A stretch of 24,001 bases of DNA from Planctomycetia bacterium. Its GTDB lineage: Bacteria; Planctomycetota; Planctomycetia; Pirellulales; UBA1268. The notes under the pieces are model-generated. The model was not told where the DNA came from, did no database searches, and was given only the letters and a program-made list of their open reading frames with translations. The position numbers were made by a program, and so were the translations under genes. Positions 16,067 to 23,623 of the stretch are shown one piece after another. The stretch spans positions 1-24,001 of the forward strand of contig RFPF01000014.1 in assembly GCA_009926295.1 (NCBI GenBank), in the 5' to 3' direction. Position 1 is the stretch's first letter. Every line of letters begins with the position of its first letter.

Positions 16067-16840
16067 CTACAGCGGACCGCTGATGCCGCCGTCCTTTCGC
16101 ACGCGCCAGAAATGGATCGCCAGGAGGAGCGCCACCGCCAGGGGAATCGCGATGCAGTGCAGCACGTAGAAGCGGTTGAGCGTCTCCTCACCCACGAACC
16201 GGGCACCGAGCAGGCCGAACCGGGCGTCCGAGGCGTCGGTGATCATGTCGATGCCGCCGATGGTGAGGAGCTGCTGGCCCGGTCCCTCGTAGCCGAGGAT
16301 CGGGGTGGCCCGGGCCATGTTGGAGCCGACCGTGATCGCCCAGATCGCGAGTTGGTCCCACGGCAGGAGGTAGCCCGTGAAGGAGAGGAGAAGCGTGAGC
16401 AGGAGCAGGATCACGCCGATCACCCAGTTGAACTCGCGTGGGGGCTTGTAGCTGCCGGTGAGAAACACGCGGTACATGTGGAGCCACGTGGTGATCACCA
16501 TCGCGTGCGCACCCCAGCGGTGCAGTTCGCGCAGGATGCCCAGGCTCGTCACGTCGCGGAGGGCGAGGATGTCGTTGTAGGCCCACTCGAGCGTGGGACG
16601 GTAATAGAACATCAGCAGGACGCCCGTGACGGTCTCGACGAGGAACAGGAAGAACGTCACGCCCCCCATGCACCACGTGAACGACAGTGCGATGCCCTGC
16701 TTCTTGATCGAAACGGGGTGGAGGTGGAGGAAGAAGTTGGTCAGCATCACCACGATCCGGTTCCGCCGGTCGAGCGGCATCGGATGGCGGAAGATGCTCT
16801 TCCAGATCTGGGAGTTGCGGATGGTTTCGCCGATGGCCAT
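16067..16840 (-). CDS. cytochrome b, b6-like N-terminal half
   Basis: A 257-residue four-helix cytochrome b6-type protein that binds the two b hemes of the quinol:acceptor oxidoreductase. Heme ligands are His107 and His121 in helix B (ELHRWG to WLHMYR, 13 residues between) and His228 and His243 in helix D (14 residues between, the b6 spacing rather than the 13 of classical bc1). Cys57 in FTWCMGG aligns with the cysteine that covalently holds the extra heme ci in b6f and in firmicute b proteins. Other hallmarks are FYYRPT, the PREFNWVIGV segment, and SFTGYLLPWDQLA. The ATG at 16840 is preceded by GAGGAA at a rather long spacing. The Rieske gene ends 24 bp upstream and the C-terminal-half gene starts 11 bp downstream, so the complex is of split b6/IV type. 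Confidence 0.95.
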   Translation of the reverse strand: MAIGETIRNSQIWKSIFRHPMPLDRRNRIVVMLTNFFLHLHPVSIKKQGIALSFTWCMGGVTFFLFLVETVTGVLLMFYYRPTLEWAYNDILALRDVTSLGILRELHRWGAHAMVITTWLHMYRVFLTGSYKPPREFNWVIGVILLLLTLLLSFTGYLLPWDQLAIWAITVGSNMARATPILGYEGPGQQLLTIGGIDMITDASDARFGLLGARFVGEETLNRFYVLHCIAIPLAVALLLAIHFWRVRKDGGISGPL

Positions 16841-16864
16841 GGGTCGTGCTGTTCCTCGGGCAGA

Positions 16865-17929
16865 CTAGACGGTGACGTAGGACTCCGGGTCGGCCCACTG
16901 GCCCAGTTCTTCCTGGAACGTGCGGCTCTTGTCGATCTCCACCTGTCCGTCGTCGGAGATGCGGATGGCATACCGCTCGAGCGGCCGCGGGGCCGGACCC
17001 TCGAAGTTGACGCCGTCCTTGTAGAAGCCGCTGCCGTGGCACGGACACTTGAACTTCTGCTCCGCTTCCAGCCAGTTGGGCGTGCAGCCGAGGTGGGTGC
17101 AGACGGTCTTGAGGGCGTAGATCTGCTGCAGTCCCTGGAACTCGCTGTTGACGACCCATACCCCGTACTGGGCGACGAACTTCGTCTCCACCTTGCCGGT
17201 GGGAAACCCTTCCTTGAAACCGACCTTGAACCGGCTTGGCGGCTCGGCGAGCACGTTGGGGAACATGAACCGGGCGAGGCCGAGAGTGAACAATCCGCCC
17301 GTCACGGACAGAGCGGTGAAGCCCATCGCCATGAACGAACCGAGCGCGATCTCGAGGAAGCCGCGGCGGTCCTCCTGAGATTCGGCCGACTTCTTCGTGG
17401 CAGGCTTCTCCGGCCGGGGAGGCACGGGCGGCACGACCGGAGCCGCCTTGGCCGAGTCGCCCGGCGGCTTGTGGGAGGCGGGCGGCTTCGCCGGACGTGC
17501 CGGAGCGTCGGCCTTGCTGACGGGGCCCGGCTTCGCGCCGGCTCGCGCGGCGGCGAGGATGCTCGCCGTGTCGCGCACGACGGCCTTCGGTGCGGCCGGC
17601 TTTTGGGCCTTCGCGGCAGCGGGCTTCTCCGCGGCTTTCGCCGCAGGCTTCGGTGCGGCTGGCTTGGCGGCAGGGGCGGCGTCCGAACCACCCTTCCCCG
17701 CGCGGGCCATCGCGAGGATGTCGGCGACACTCGGGCGGCTTCCCGGCGTTCCGGGTGTCGCCGCTTTCGCGGCCGGCTTGGCGGGTCGCTCCGGCGCCGA
17801 CGGTTCGGCCTGGCCTGCAGCATCCGGTTCGGGAACGACCGTCTCTGGGGCCACCGGCTGCGCCGCGCCGGTTTGCGCCCGGGCTGCCGCGAGGATCTCG
17901 GCGACCGACATCTTTTTCTTCTCAGCCAT
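16865..17929 (-). CDS. Rieske iron-sulfur protein with long repeat-bearing N-terminal extension
   Basis: A 354-residue protein. The Rieske domain (about 235-354) has Cys277-Thr-His279-Leu-Gly-Cys282 and Cys295-Pro-Cys297-His298-Gly-Ser: Cys277, His279, Cys295 and His298 bind the 2Fe-2S cluster and Cys282-Cys297 should form the disulfide. A Tat-like signal anchor starts at Arg188-Arg189 (RRGFLE) with a hydrophobic stretch to about 225. Before it lies a 187-residue Ala/Pro/Lys-rich cytoplasmic extension with three short repeats: SVAEILAAARA (8-18), SVADILAMARA (67-77) and TASILAAARA (121-130). Ordinary Rieske proteins are under about 220 residues. The ATG at 17929 has AGAGG about eight bases upstream; a GTG immediately before it is an alternative. 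It is the first gene of the minus-strand respiratory run. Confidence 0.94.
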   Translation of the reverse strand: MAEKKKMSVAEILAAARAQTGAAQPVAPETVVPEPDAAGQAEPSAPERPAKPAAKAATPGTPGSRPSVADILAMARAGKGGSDAAPAAKPAAPKPAAKAAEKPAAAKAQKPAAPKAVVRDTASILAAARAGAKPGPVSKADAPARPAKPPASHKPPGDSAKAAPVVPPVPPRPEKPATKKSAESQEDRRGFLEIALGSFMAMGFTALSVTGGLFTLGLARFMFPNVLAEPPSRFKVGFKEGFPTGKVETKFVAQYGVWVVNSEFQGLQQIYALKTVCTHLGCTPNWLEAEQKFKCPCHGSGFYKDGVNFEGPAPRPLERYAIRISDDGQVEIDKSRTFQEELGQWADPESYVTV

Positions 17930-18017
17930 CACGAACGCCTCTGCGGTTTCCTGCGGGCGGTTCCGCGATCGCCGCGGTTCCTTCCGCGAGCCTCTCCCAA
18001 CGCGAAAACCGTTCGGA

Positions 18018-18045
18018 AATATCGTTTTCGTCCGGTGTTTGCGAA
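18018..18045 (-). promoter_or_regulatory. possible sigma70-like promoter for the respiratory operon
   Basis: On the minus strand a TTCGCA (18045-18040) and a GATATT (18023-18018) are separated by 16 bases, each matching 4 of 6 consensus positions. It lies about 90 bp before the Rieske start, in the only AT-richer patch of the intergenic region, and just downstream of the 18045-18068 inverted repeat. This is pattern matching only; planctomycete promoters are poorly defined. Confidence 0.25.
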
Positions 18046-18068
18046 GTTCGTGATTTTTTTCACGAACT
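18045..18068. promoter_or_regulatory. operator-like perfect inverted repeat in the divergent intergenic region
   Basis: Arms AGTTCGTGA (18045-18053) and TCACGAACT (18060-18068) are perfect 9-bp complements around a T6 spacer. The dyad lies between the divergent Rieske operon and purD, immediately beside the possible minus-strand promoter. It has the size and symmetry of a dimeric regulator's binding site. A second, weaker dyad, CGAAAAC (18003-18009) with GTTTTCG (18024-18030), lies closer to the Rieske gene. The rest of 17930-18247 shows only the purD ribosome site (AAGGAG, 18234-18239). Confidence 0.5.
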
Positions 18069-18247
18069 CCCCCTAAACTGTATCGCGGCCGTCACGGGTG
18101 TCAACGTCAGCGGTCCGCCAGACCCGGCGGCCTGGCGTGAACTCCTTGCTCCCACCCCCCTCATCCCGCCACAATCCGCCGCCCAGTCGGCCGCCGCTGC
18201 GGACGATTGCCCCGCGTCGCGAGAGCCCGAGGAAAGGAGTCTGCACG

Positions 18248-19570
18248 ATGTCCGGATCCCGCCGTGTGCTGGTCGTGGGTGGCGGGGGCCGGGAACACGC
18301 CCTGGCCTGGAAACTGAGCCGCGAGGGTGCGGAGGTTTTCGTGGCGCCGGGCAACGCGGGAACCGCGGCCGTGGCCCAGAACGTGCCGATCGGGGCGAGT
18401 GACGTGCCCGCCCTCGTCGCGTTCGCGCGCGACCGCGGCATCGACCTCACGGTCGTCGGGCCCGAGGCGCCTCTCGTGGCGGGGATCGTCGATGCCTTCA
18501 CGGCGGCCGGCCTGCGGATCTTCGGTCCCACGTCCCGCGCCGCCCAGCTCGAGGGCAGCAAGCTGTTCTGCAAGCAGATCCTGCATCGTGGCGACGTGCC
18601 GACGGCGATGTTTCAGGAGTTCCGCTCCGTGGCCACGGCCCGGGATTTCCTCATGGCCCGCGAGGACATGCCGGTCGTCGTGAAGGCCGACGGCCTCGCC
18701 GCCGGCAAGGGCGTGTTCGTGTGCGATGATCGCGAGGCCGCGGTCGCGGCCGTCGAGACGCTCGGGAGCGATCCGCAGTTCGCGGCCGCCGCGCGGGGCA
18801 TCCTCGTGGAGGAGCGGCTCGACGGGATGGAGGTGAGCGTGATGGCGATCACCGATGGTCGCACGATCGTGACGCTGCCGCCACTGCAGGACCACAAGGC
18901 CGCCCACGACGGCGACCAGGGGCCGAACACCGGGGGCATGGGCGCCTACTGCCCCACCCCGTTCGTCGATGGCGAGATGCTCGCCGACATCGAGGCGAGA
19001 ATTCTCGTTCCCACGGTGCACGCGCTGCGCCGGGCGAAGGTGCCCTTTCAGGGCGTGCTCTACGCCGGGCTGATGCTCACCGCCCAGGGGCCGAAGGTGC
19101 TGGAGTTCAATGCCCGGTTCGGCGATCCGGAATGCGAGGCGTTGCTCGTCCGGATGGAGTCGCGGCTGCTCGACATCCTCGACGCCGCCGCCGACCGCCG
19201 CCTCGATGACGTGGAGCCGCCGGTGTGGCGGCCTGGCGCGAGCGTGACCGTGGTGATGGCGTCGGAGGGGTATCCTGGTCCCGTGGAGAAGGGCCGCCCG
19301 ATCCGCGGCCTCGACGCCGCCGCCGCCATCGAGGGCGTCGAGGTCTTCCACGCCGCGACGCGGCGCGGCGCCGATGGTGGCATCCAGAACGACGGCGGCC
19401 GGACGCTCGCCGTGACCGCCGTGGGCGACTCCCTCGCCCGGGCGAAGCTGCTGGCCTACTCCGCCGTCCGGGAGATCCGCTGGCCCGGAGCGTGGTGTCG
19501 CAAGGACATTTCGGACAAGGCTGCCGCGTTCGAGGTGGAGTCGGCGGGCGGCGCGGGAGCTCGTCCATGA
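18248..19570 (+). CDS. purD: phosphoribosylamine--glycine ligase (GAR synthetase)
   Basis: A complete 440-residue ATP-grasp enzyme of de novo purine synthesis, joining glycine to 5-phosphoribosylamine with ATP. N-domain motifs are VLVVGGGGREHALAWKL and APGNAGT; next comes VGPEAPLVAG. The ATP-grasp core has VVVKADGLAAGKGV and LPPLQDHKAAHDGDQGPNTGGMGAY, and the metal-binding end LEFNARFGDPECEA. The C-terminal domain is present. The ATG at 18248 has a good AAGGAG site eight bases upstream and starts exactly at the family's usual N-terminus, so the upstream open frame is ignored. Its stop overlaps the next gene's start by 4 bp (ATGA, 19567-19570). It is divergent from the respiratory operon and shares its upstream region. 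Very secure. Confidence 0.97.
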   Translation: MSGSRRVLVVGGGGREHALAWKLSREGAEVFVAPGNAGTAAVAQNVPIGASDVPALVAFARDRGIDLTVVGPEAPLVAGIVDAFTAAGLRIFGPTSRAAQLEGSKLFCKQILHRGDVPTAMFQEFRSVATARDFLMAREDMPVVVKADGLAAGKGVFVCDDREAAVAAVETLGSDPQFAAAARGILVEERLDGMEVSVMAITDGRTIVTLPPLQDHKAAHDGDQGPNTGGMGAYCPTPFVDGEMLADIEARILVPTVHALRRAKVPFQGVLYAGLMLTAQGPKVLEFNARFGDPECEALLVRMESRLLDILDAAADRRLDDVEPPVWRPGASVTVVMASEGYPGPVEKGRPIRGLDAAAAIEGVEVFHAATRRGADGGIQNDGGRTLAVTAVGDSLARAKLLAYSAVREIRWPGAWCRKDISDKAAAFEVESAGGAGARP

Positions 19571-20563
19571 AGCTGCGGGTGGGGATCGTCGGGCTCGGCT
19601 CGCAGTGGGATTCGCGGTATCTGCCCGCCTTGCGGTCGCTCGCCGACCGCTACGAGGTGCGCGGCGTCTGCGAGCAGGTGTCGCACCGGGCCCAGCGGGC
19701 TGCGAGCGAACTCGGCACGGTGTCCGTCGACGGCTACAGAGCCCTCGCCTCGCGCGACGACATCGACGCCCTCCTCTACCTCTCCGACCAGTGGTACGGG
19801 GCGGCCCCCATCCTGGCCGCCTGTGATTTCGGCAAGGCCGTCTACTCCGCGATCTCCTTTCCGATCGACTCCGAAGAGGCTCGGCTGCTCCGCGACCGCG
19901 TCGAGCAGTCGGGCATCGCGTTCATGGCGGAACTTCCCCGCCGCGACGCTCCGCCTCAAGGAGCTGATCGCGACCCGGCTTGGCCGGCCGCGGATGCTCT
20001 TCTGCCACCGTCGCGTGCCGCTGTCGCAGGCGCCGCCGGGCCCGCTCCCGCGCGACCGGGCCAGCGAGGCACGCGATCTGATGGAACTCGTCGACTGGTG
20101 CCGCTACGTGGCGGGGGCGGAGCCGACCAGCGTCGTGGCGGTGCGGCACGCCGAAATCCCGGGCGGCGACGTCGACGACTACCAAATGATGAGCCTCGAC
20201 TTCTCGCAGACGGGGCGGCCCGGCGACGGTGCCCTGGCGCAGGTGAGCTGCGGCTACTACATGCCGCGGCAGTGGGAGGAGGCGGTGGGATTCCGCCCGC
20301 CGCCCGCCCTGCAGGTCGTCTGTGAGCAGGGCATCGCCTTCATCGACATGCCCGCGAATCTCGTCTGGTTCGACACGGTGGGCCGGCACCAGGAGTCGCT
20401 CGACAGCGAGCGACCCGTCGGCGAGCACATGCTCGTGCACTTCCACCGCAAGGTCACGAGCCTCGTGCGGGCGGTGAGCGGGCTCGACGATGCCCTGCGG
20501 GCGATGCAGATCGTGCAGGCGGCCGCGACGAGCCAGGCCGAGGGCCGCCGCGTGGGCGTGTGA
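19567..20563 (+). pseudogene. Gfo/Idh/MocA-type oxidoreductase, frameshifted near 19945
   Basis: The N-terminal part (MKLRVGIVGLGSQWDSRYLPAL) is a Rossmann NAD(P)-binding fold of the Gfo/Idh/MocA family. It reads in one frame to MAELPRR (about 19944) and continues in another (TLRLKELIATRLGRPRMLFCHRR) to the stop at 20561-20563. Total length is one base over a multiple of three. Skipping one base at 19945 rejoins the frames; alternatively about 11 bases (a few residues such as x-A-P-A) have been lost, which is a guess from family memory. The glycine motif is GLGSQW rather than GxGxxG, and the usual EKP catalytic segment reads SAISFPID, without the lysine. Rejoined length would be about 331 residues. 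It is translationally coupled to purD. It may be a true pseudogene or a sequencing or assembly error. Substrate unknown. Confidence 0.8.
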
Positions 20564-20732
20564 TGACAACCCGCATTCGGAGCCGGCGGCAGGCATGCTC
20601 GACTCCGGTCGTGTTGAGAGTTTCTAACTCGTGGGTTTTGATCAGACGCCCATGGTCCTCAACGACTCCCTTCGTCTGCGCGTGCCCACCGACCGTCTCC
20701 GCCGAAAGTTCTGAGCGCCTACGAGTTGAGGA

Positions 20733-20874
20733 GGCTTCGGGCTCCCCGTGTCCCGGGAGCCGGCGTGAGATGACAAGCGCAGCCATGGATGGCGGAGCGC
20801 AGTCAGCTCCGAGTGAGCGAAGCCCAGGAAGGGCGCAGCGAACGTCCGGCGACGGGATCGGGGAGTCCGAAGCC
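20733..20874. repeat. MITE/REP-like element with imperfect terminal inverted repeats
   Basis: GGCTTCGGGCTCCCCG (20733-20748) and CGGGGAGTCCGAAGCC (20859-20874) are inverted copies matching at 15 of 16 positions. The similarity continues inward with gaps (TCCCG, then GCCGG). An inner hairpin GCTCCC/GGGAGC occurs at 20741-20760 and another GGAGC/GCTCC pair lies near the middle. The element is about 142 bp, carries no plausible gene and sits between two converging genes. That placement is typical of small non-autonomous repeats or large REP hairpins. Only one copy is in the window, so repetition in the genome is unproven. The rest of 20564-20914 shows nothing I can name. Confidence 0.5.
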
Positions 20875-20914
20875 GGCTTGAGCGGGTCTGGGGAGCAACA
20901 AGCCGAAGTTTGTA

Positions 20915-21985
20915 CTACAGCGCCGCGACGACGAGGTCGCCGACTTCGCGCGTGCCGTGGCCCATCTTGCCGGCGGCCTGGCTTTTCATCTTCGTGCCCG
21001 TCACGTGGGCGACGGCCTTGTCGATGCGGCTGCCGGCCGCAGGGTGCCCGGAGTGCTCGAGGAGCATCGCCATCGCGTTGATGGCGGCGATCGGGTTGAT
21101 CACGTTCTGGCCGGTGTACTTGGGCGCACTGCCCCCCATCGGCTCGAACATGCTCACGCCGCCGGAGTCGGGGTTGAGATTCGCGCCCGCGGCCACGCCC
21201 ATGCCGCCCTGCAGGATGCCGCCGAGATCCGTGATGATGTCGCCGAACATGTTGGTGGTCACGATCACGTCGTAGGCGTCGGGATTCTTCACCATCCACA
21301 TGCAGCAGGCGTCGACGTGGTTGTAGTCGGTCTTCACGTCGGGATACTCCTTCGCAACCTCCTGGAACGTCCGCCACCAGAGGTCGTGGCCGAAGGTGAG
21401 CACGTTGGTCTTGGCCACGAGAGTGAGCGTCTTCTTGGGGCTGTTGCGCCGCCGCGTGTAGTCGAAGGCCCAGCGGATGCAGCGTTCGCAGCCCTTCCGC
21501 GTGTAGACGGCCTGCTGCACGGCCACCTCGTCGGGCGTGCCCTTCTTGAGGTAGCCGCCCACGCCGCAGTAAAGATCCTCGGTGTTTTCGCGGACGACGA
21601 CGAAGTCGATGTCCTTGGGGCCGCGGCCGGCCAGCGGCGTCTCGACGCCGGGCAGCAGTTTCACGGGCCGGAGGTTGATGTATTGGTCCAGCTTGAACCG
21701 CAGGTCGAGCAGCAGTCCCTTTTCCAGGATGCCGGGCGCCACCTGCGGGTGGCCGATCGCCCCGAGGAACACCGCGTCCTTCGTCCGCAGGAGGTCCAGT
21801 CCACCCTCGGGGATGATCTCTCCCGTCCTCAGATAGCGTTCGCCGCCCCAGTCGAGTGTCTCGATGTCGAAGGCGAAACCCTCGAGTTTCGCGACCGCGT
21901 CGAGCACCTTGACCGCCTCGGCGGTGACTTCCGGTCCGGTGCCGTCTCCGGGAATCGCGGCGATCTTGAGTGTCTTCGCGGCCAT
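20915..21985 (-). CDS. leuB: 3-isopropylmalate dehydrogenase (isocitrate/isopropylmalate dehydrogenase family)
   Basis: A complete 356-residue beta-decarboxylating dehydrogenase. Visible are the N-terminal IPGDGTGPEV motif, a substrate/phosphate loop region (KLDQYINLRPVKLLPGV), VVRENTEDLY, and a catalytic lysine in LVAKTNVL. The metal-binding part is NHVDACCMWMV and the family signature is TTNMFGDIITDLGGILQGG, then GGSAPKYTGQNVINPIA of the NAD-binding region. LeuB oxidises 3-isopropylmalate in leucine synthesis. Tartrate, malate and isocitrate dehydrogenases share the fold, so substrate is less sure than family. The ATG at 21985 (MAAKTLKIAAIPGDG) gives the usual N-terminus and has GAGGAG 11 bases upstream. 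The much longer open frame extending upstream is not protein-like there. No other leucine gene is nearby. Confidence 0.9.
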   Translation of the reverse strand: MAAKTLKIAAIPGDGTGPEVTAEAVKVLDAVAKLEGFAFDIETLDWGGERYLRTGEIIPEGGLDLLRTKDAVFLGAIGHPQVAPGILEKGLLLDLRFKLDQYINLRPVKLLPGVETPLAGRGPKDIDFVVVRENTEDLYCGVGGYLKKGTPDEVAVQQAVYTRKGCERCIRWAFDYTRRRNSPKKTLTLVAKTNVLTFGHDLWWRTFQEVAKEYPDVKTDYNHVDACCMWMVKNPDAYDVIVTTNMFGDIITDLGGILQGGMGVAAGANLNPDSGGVSMFEPMGGSAPKYTGQNVINPIAAINAMAMLLEHSGHPAAGSRIDKAVAHVTGTKMKSQAAGKMGHGTREVGDLVVAAL

Positions 21986-22128
21986 GCGTCGCAGGTGCTC
22001 CTCAGGTGCGTCAGTGGCCCCGGAATCTAGCCGACTCCCGGGCGAGTGAAAACCCGCTCCAGAGGAATGCCGGGCGGCTCTCGCCGCAGGCGCACCGCCC
22101 GCCCGCGGCTGCGCAGCGGGCGCTCGAG

Positions 22129-22461
22129 CTAGTTCTGGCTGAAGTCGAGTTTCTTGCCCGCCTTGATGCCGAGCGGATTGCGGAGGAACCGCTGCCGGCA
22201 CGCGTCGCACAGGTCGAACCGGAGCGACTGCGTGCCGTCGCCGAAGGCGTCGTCGCGGTCGAGGTCGCGCTCGTCGATCGACTCGAGCAGGTCCTGCATC
22301 TCCTCGAGGTGGTCGCCCTCGTCGGCCCGCGAAGTCCCATCGCAGCACCCGGGCTCTTCGGCCTCCTCGACCGCCTGGAAGACCTCGATCTTCACGACGT
22401 GCCGCACGTCGGTGGTCGCGTCGATCGGTCGCTTGCAGATGTCGCAGGAGTAATGAAGCAT
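22129..22461 (-). CDS. small zinc-ribbon-like hypothetical protein
   Basis: A 110-residue acidic protein with two widely spaced CxxC pairs: Cys6-Cys9 (CDICKRPID) and Cys85-Cys88 (CDACRQRF). Together they could make one structural zinc site. A Cys39-Cys40 pair lies in the acidic middle. The sequence FDLCDACRQRFLRNPLG near the end resembles the knuckle seen in small planctomycete proteins of unknown function. The start ATG at 22461 (MLHYSCDICK) and the stop at 22129 are clear. It lies 143 bp upstream of the leuB start on the same strand and is divergent from the HNH gene. I do not recognise a function; nucleic-acid or protein binding is possible. Confidence 0.75.
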   Translation of the reverse strand: MLHYSCDICKRPIDATTDVRHVVKIEVFQAVEEAEEPGCCDGTSRADEGDHLEEMQDLLESIDERDLDRDDAFGDGTQSLRFDLCDACRQRFLRNPLGIKAGKKLDFSQN

Positions 22462-22715
22462 GCGTGGCTCCGGGACTGGATTGAACGGGGACTCTTCGAC
22501 GCCTCTCCGCCTCTCCGTCTGAGTGTGCCTGCAACCTCGGGCAAAGGCAAGGGTTCGTCCGGCGGGGTTGCGGACGGCGCCGGAGCGACGAGCCGCCCGC
22601 GGGCGCGGACGCGGGGGCTGGCGGAGGTTGGCAGGGATGGCGGACCCCGACTAGACTCGAACGTCGTTGTTTCGATGACATCGGGCCGCGGAACCGACCG
22701 GACGACGAGAATCCA

Positions 22716-23384
22716 ATGTCAGCATGTGCGGAAGCACTGCCGTTGCAGTCGTCCCGGAACGTCGCGGCCGGCGCGCTCAACCTCAGCGTCCTCGTCCTCA
22801 ATCGCTCGTTCGTGGCCGTGCACATCACCAACGTGCGGCGGGCGATCACCCTCCTGTTCCGCGAATTGGCGGAGGTGGTGCACATCGAGGACGGCCAGTA
22901 CGCGGCCTACCCCTTCGAGTCGTGGCGGGAACTGTCGGCACTCCGTACGGCGTTGCGGACGCCAGAGCAGGACTGGGTGCGAGCCGTGGGGTACGACCTG
23001 CAGGCGCCCCGCGTGATCCGGCTGGTGTCCTGTGATCGCGGCCCGCGGCAGGGCCTGCGTTTCAACCGGCGGAACGTGTTCGCGCGAGACGGCAACCAGT
23101 GCCAGTACTGCGGCCGGCACTTCCCCACCAGCGAATTGTCGCTCGACCACGTGGTGCCGAGGAGCCGTGGAGGCAACACCAGCTGGGAGAACATCGTCTG
23201 CGCCTGCGTCGCCTGCAACGTGCGGAAGGGCGGCCGCACGCCCCACGAGGCGCGGATGCAGATGATCCGTCAGCCCGTGAAGCCGAAGCGCAGTCCCCTG
23301 CTCTCCATCAAGCTCGGGAACCCCAAGTACAGCAGTTGGAAGAGCTTCGTCGACAACGCCTATTGGCTCGTCGATCTGAAATGA
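22716..23384 (+). CDS. HNH endonuclease family protein
   Basis: A 222-residue protein with a C-terminal HNH nuclease domain. Zinc-type pairs are Cys129-Cys132 (CQYCGRHF) and Cys164-Cys167 (CACVACN). The active-site segment is LDHVVPRSRGG with Asp144-His145, then Asn159 (WENIV) and Asn168 (CNVRKGG). The N-terminal part (LNLSVLVLNRSFVAVHITNVRRAITLLF) is the conserved front domain of the stand-alone bacterial HNH proteins found in many planctomycetes, cyanobacteria and actinobacteria. Their role is uncertain and they are usually not part of restriction systems. No methylase or phage gene is nearby. The ATG at 22716 gives a protein starting just before the conserved region; the ribosome site is weak. 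The 254 bp before it show no other feature I can support. Confidence 0.88.
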   Translation: MSACAEALPLQSSRNVAAGALNLSVLVLNRSFVAVHITNVRRAITLLFRELAEVVHIEDGQYAAYPFESWRELSALRTALRTPEQDWVRAVGYDLQAPRVIRLVSCDRGPRQGLRFNRRNVFARDGNQCQYCGRHFPTSELSLDHVVPRSRGGNTSWENIVCACVACNVRKGGRTPHEARMQMIRQPVKPKRSPLLSIKLGNPKYSSWKSFVDNAYWLVDLK

Positions 23385-23386
23385 GC

Positions 23387-23416
23387 GCGTGAACGGCCAT
23401 CCTGGCCCGTTCACGC
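23387..23416 (+). terminator. hairpin just after the HNH stop codon, possible terminator
   Basis: GCGTGAACGG (23387-23396) and CCGTTCACGC (23407-23416) are perfect 10-bp complements with a 10-base loop, starting two bases after the HNH stop codon. There is no T-run after it, so it may act as a Rho-dependent or stability hairpin rather than a classical intrinsic terminator. Confidence 0.5.
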
Positions 23417-23623
23417 TTGCGCATGTGGAGGCGAAGTCAAGGTTCGCCTCGCATGCCACGCCCGCCATCCCGGCGGGCGTCATGCGGCGCCGCGATCCGT
23501 GCACATGGCAGAAGCAGCGCCCTATCCTGCGATCGGCGCGTACCGAGATGTCTCACCCGCTCGCCTGGAAGGCAAAGCGCCGTCAGGCGAGGGAAACCTT
23601 GGCTTGCCCTCCGCCTGACATCA

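Noticed and set aside
16058..18076. A 672-codon plus-strand open frame antisense to the cytochrome b and Rieske genes
   Set aside because: No recognisable motif and antisense composition; it covers well-identified genes on the other strand.
18161..19351. A 396-codon minus-strand open frame opposite purD
   Set aside because: Antisense shadow; purD has all ATP-grasp motifs, a ribosome site and a coupled downstream gene.
22011..22128. The upstream extension of the leuB reading frame and other frames in this gap as a possible gene
   Set aside because: The extension overlaps the zinc-ribbon gene, has Arg/Pro/Ser-rich shadow composition, and the true LeuB N-terminus starts at 21985.
22716..23384. 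The HNH gene as part of a restriction, defence or intron-homing system
   Set aside because: No methylase, reverse transcriptase, phage or intron sequence is nearby, and the stand-alone domain layout matches housekeeping-like HNH proteins.
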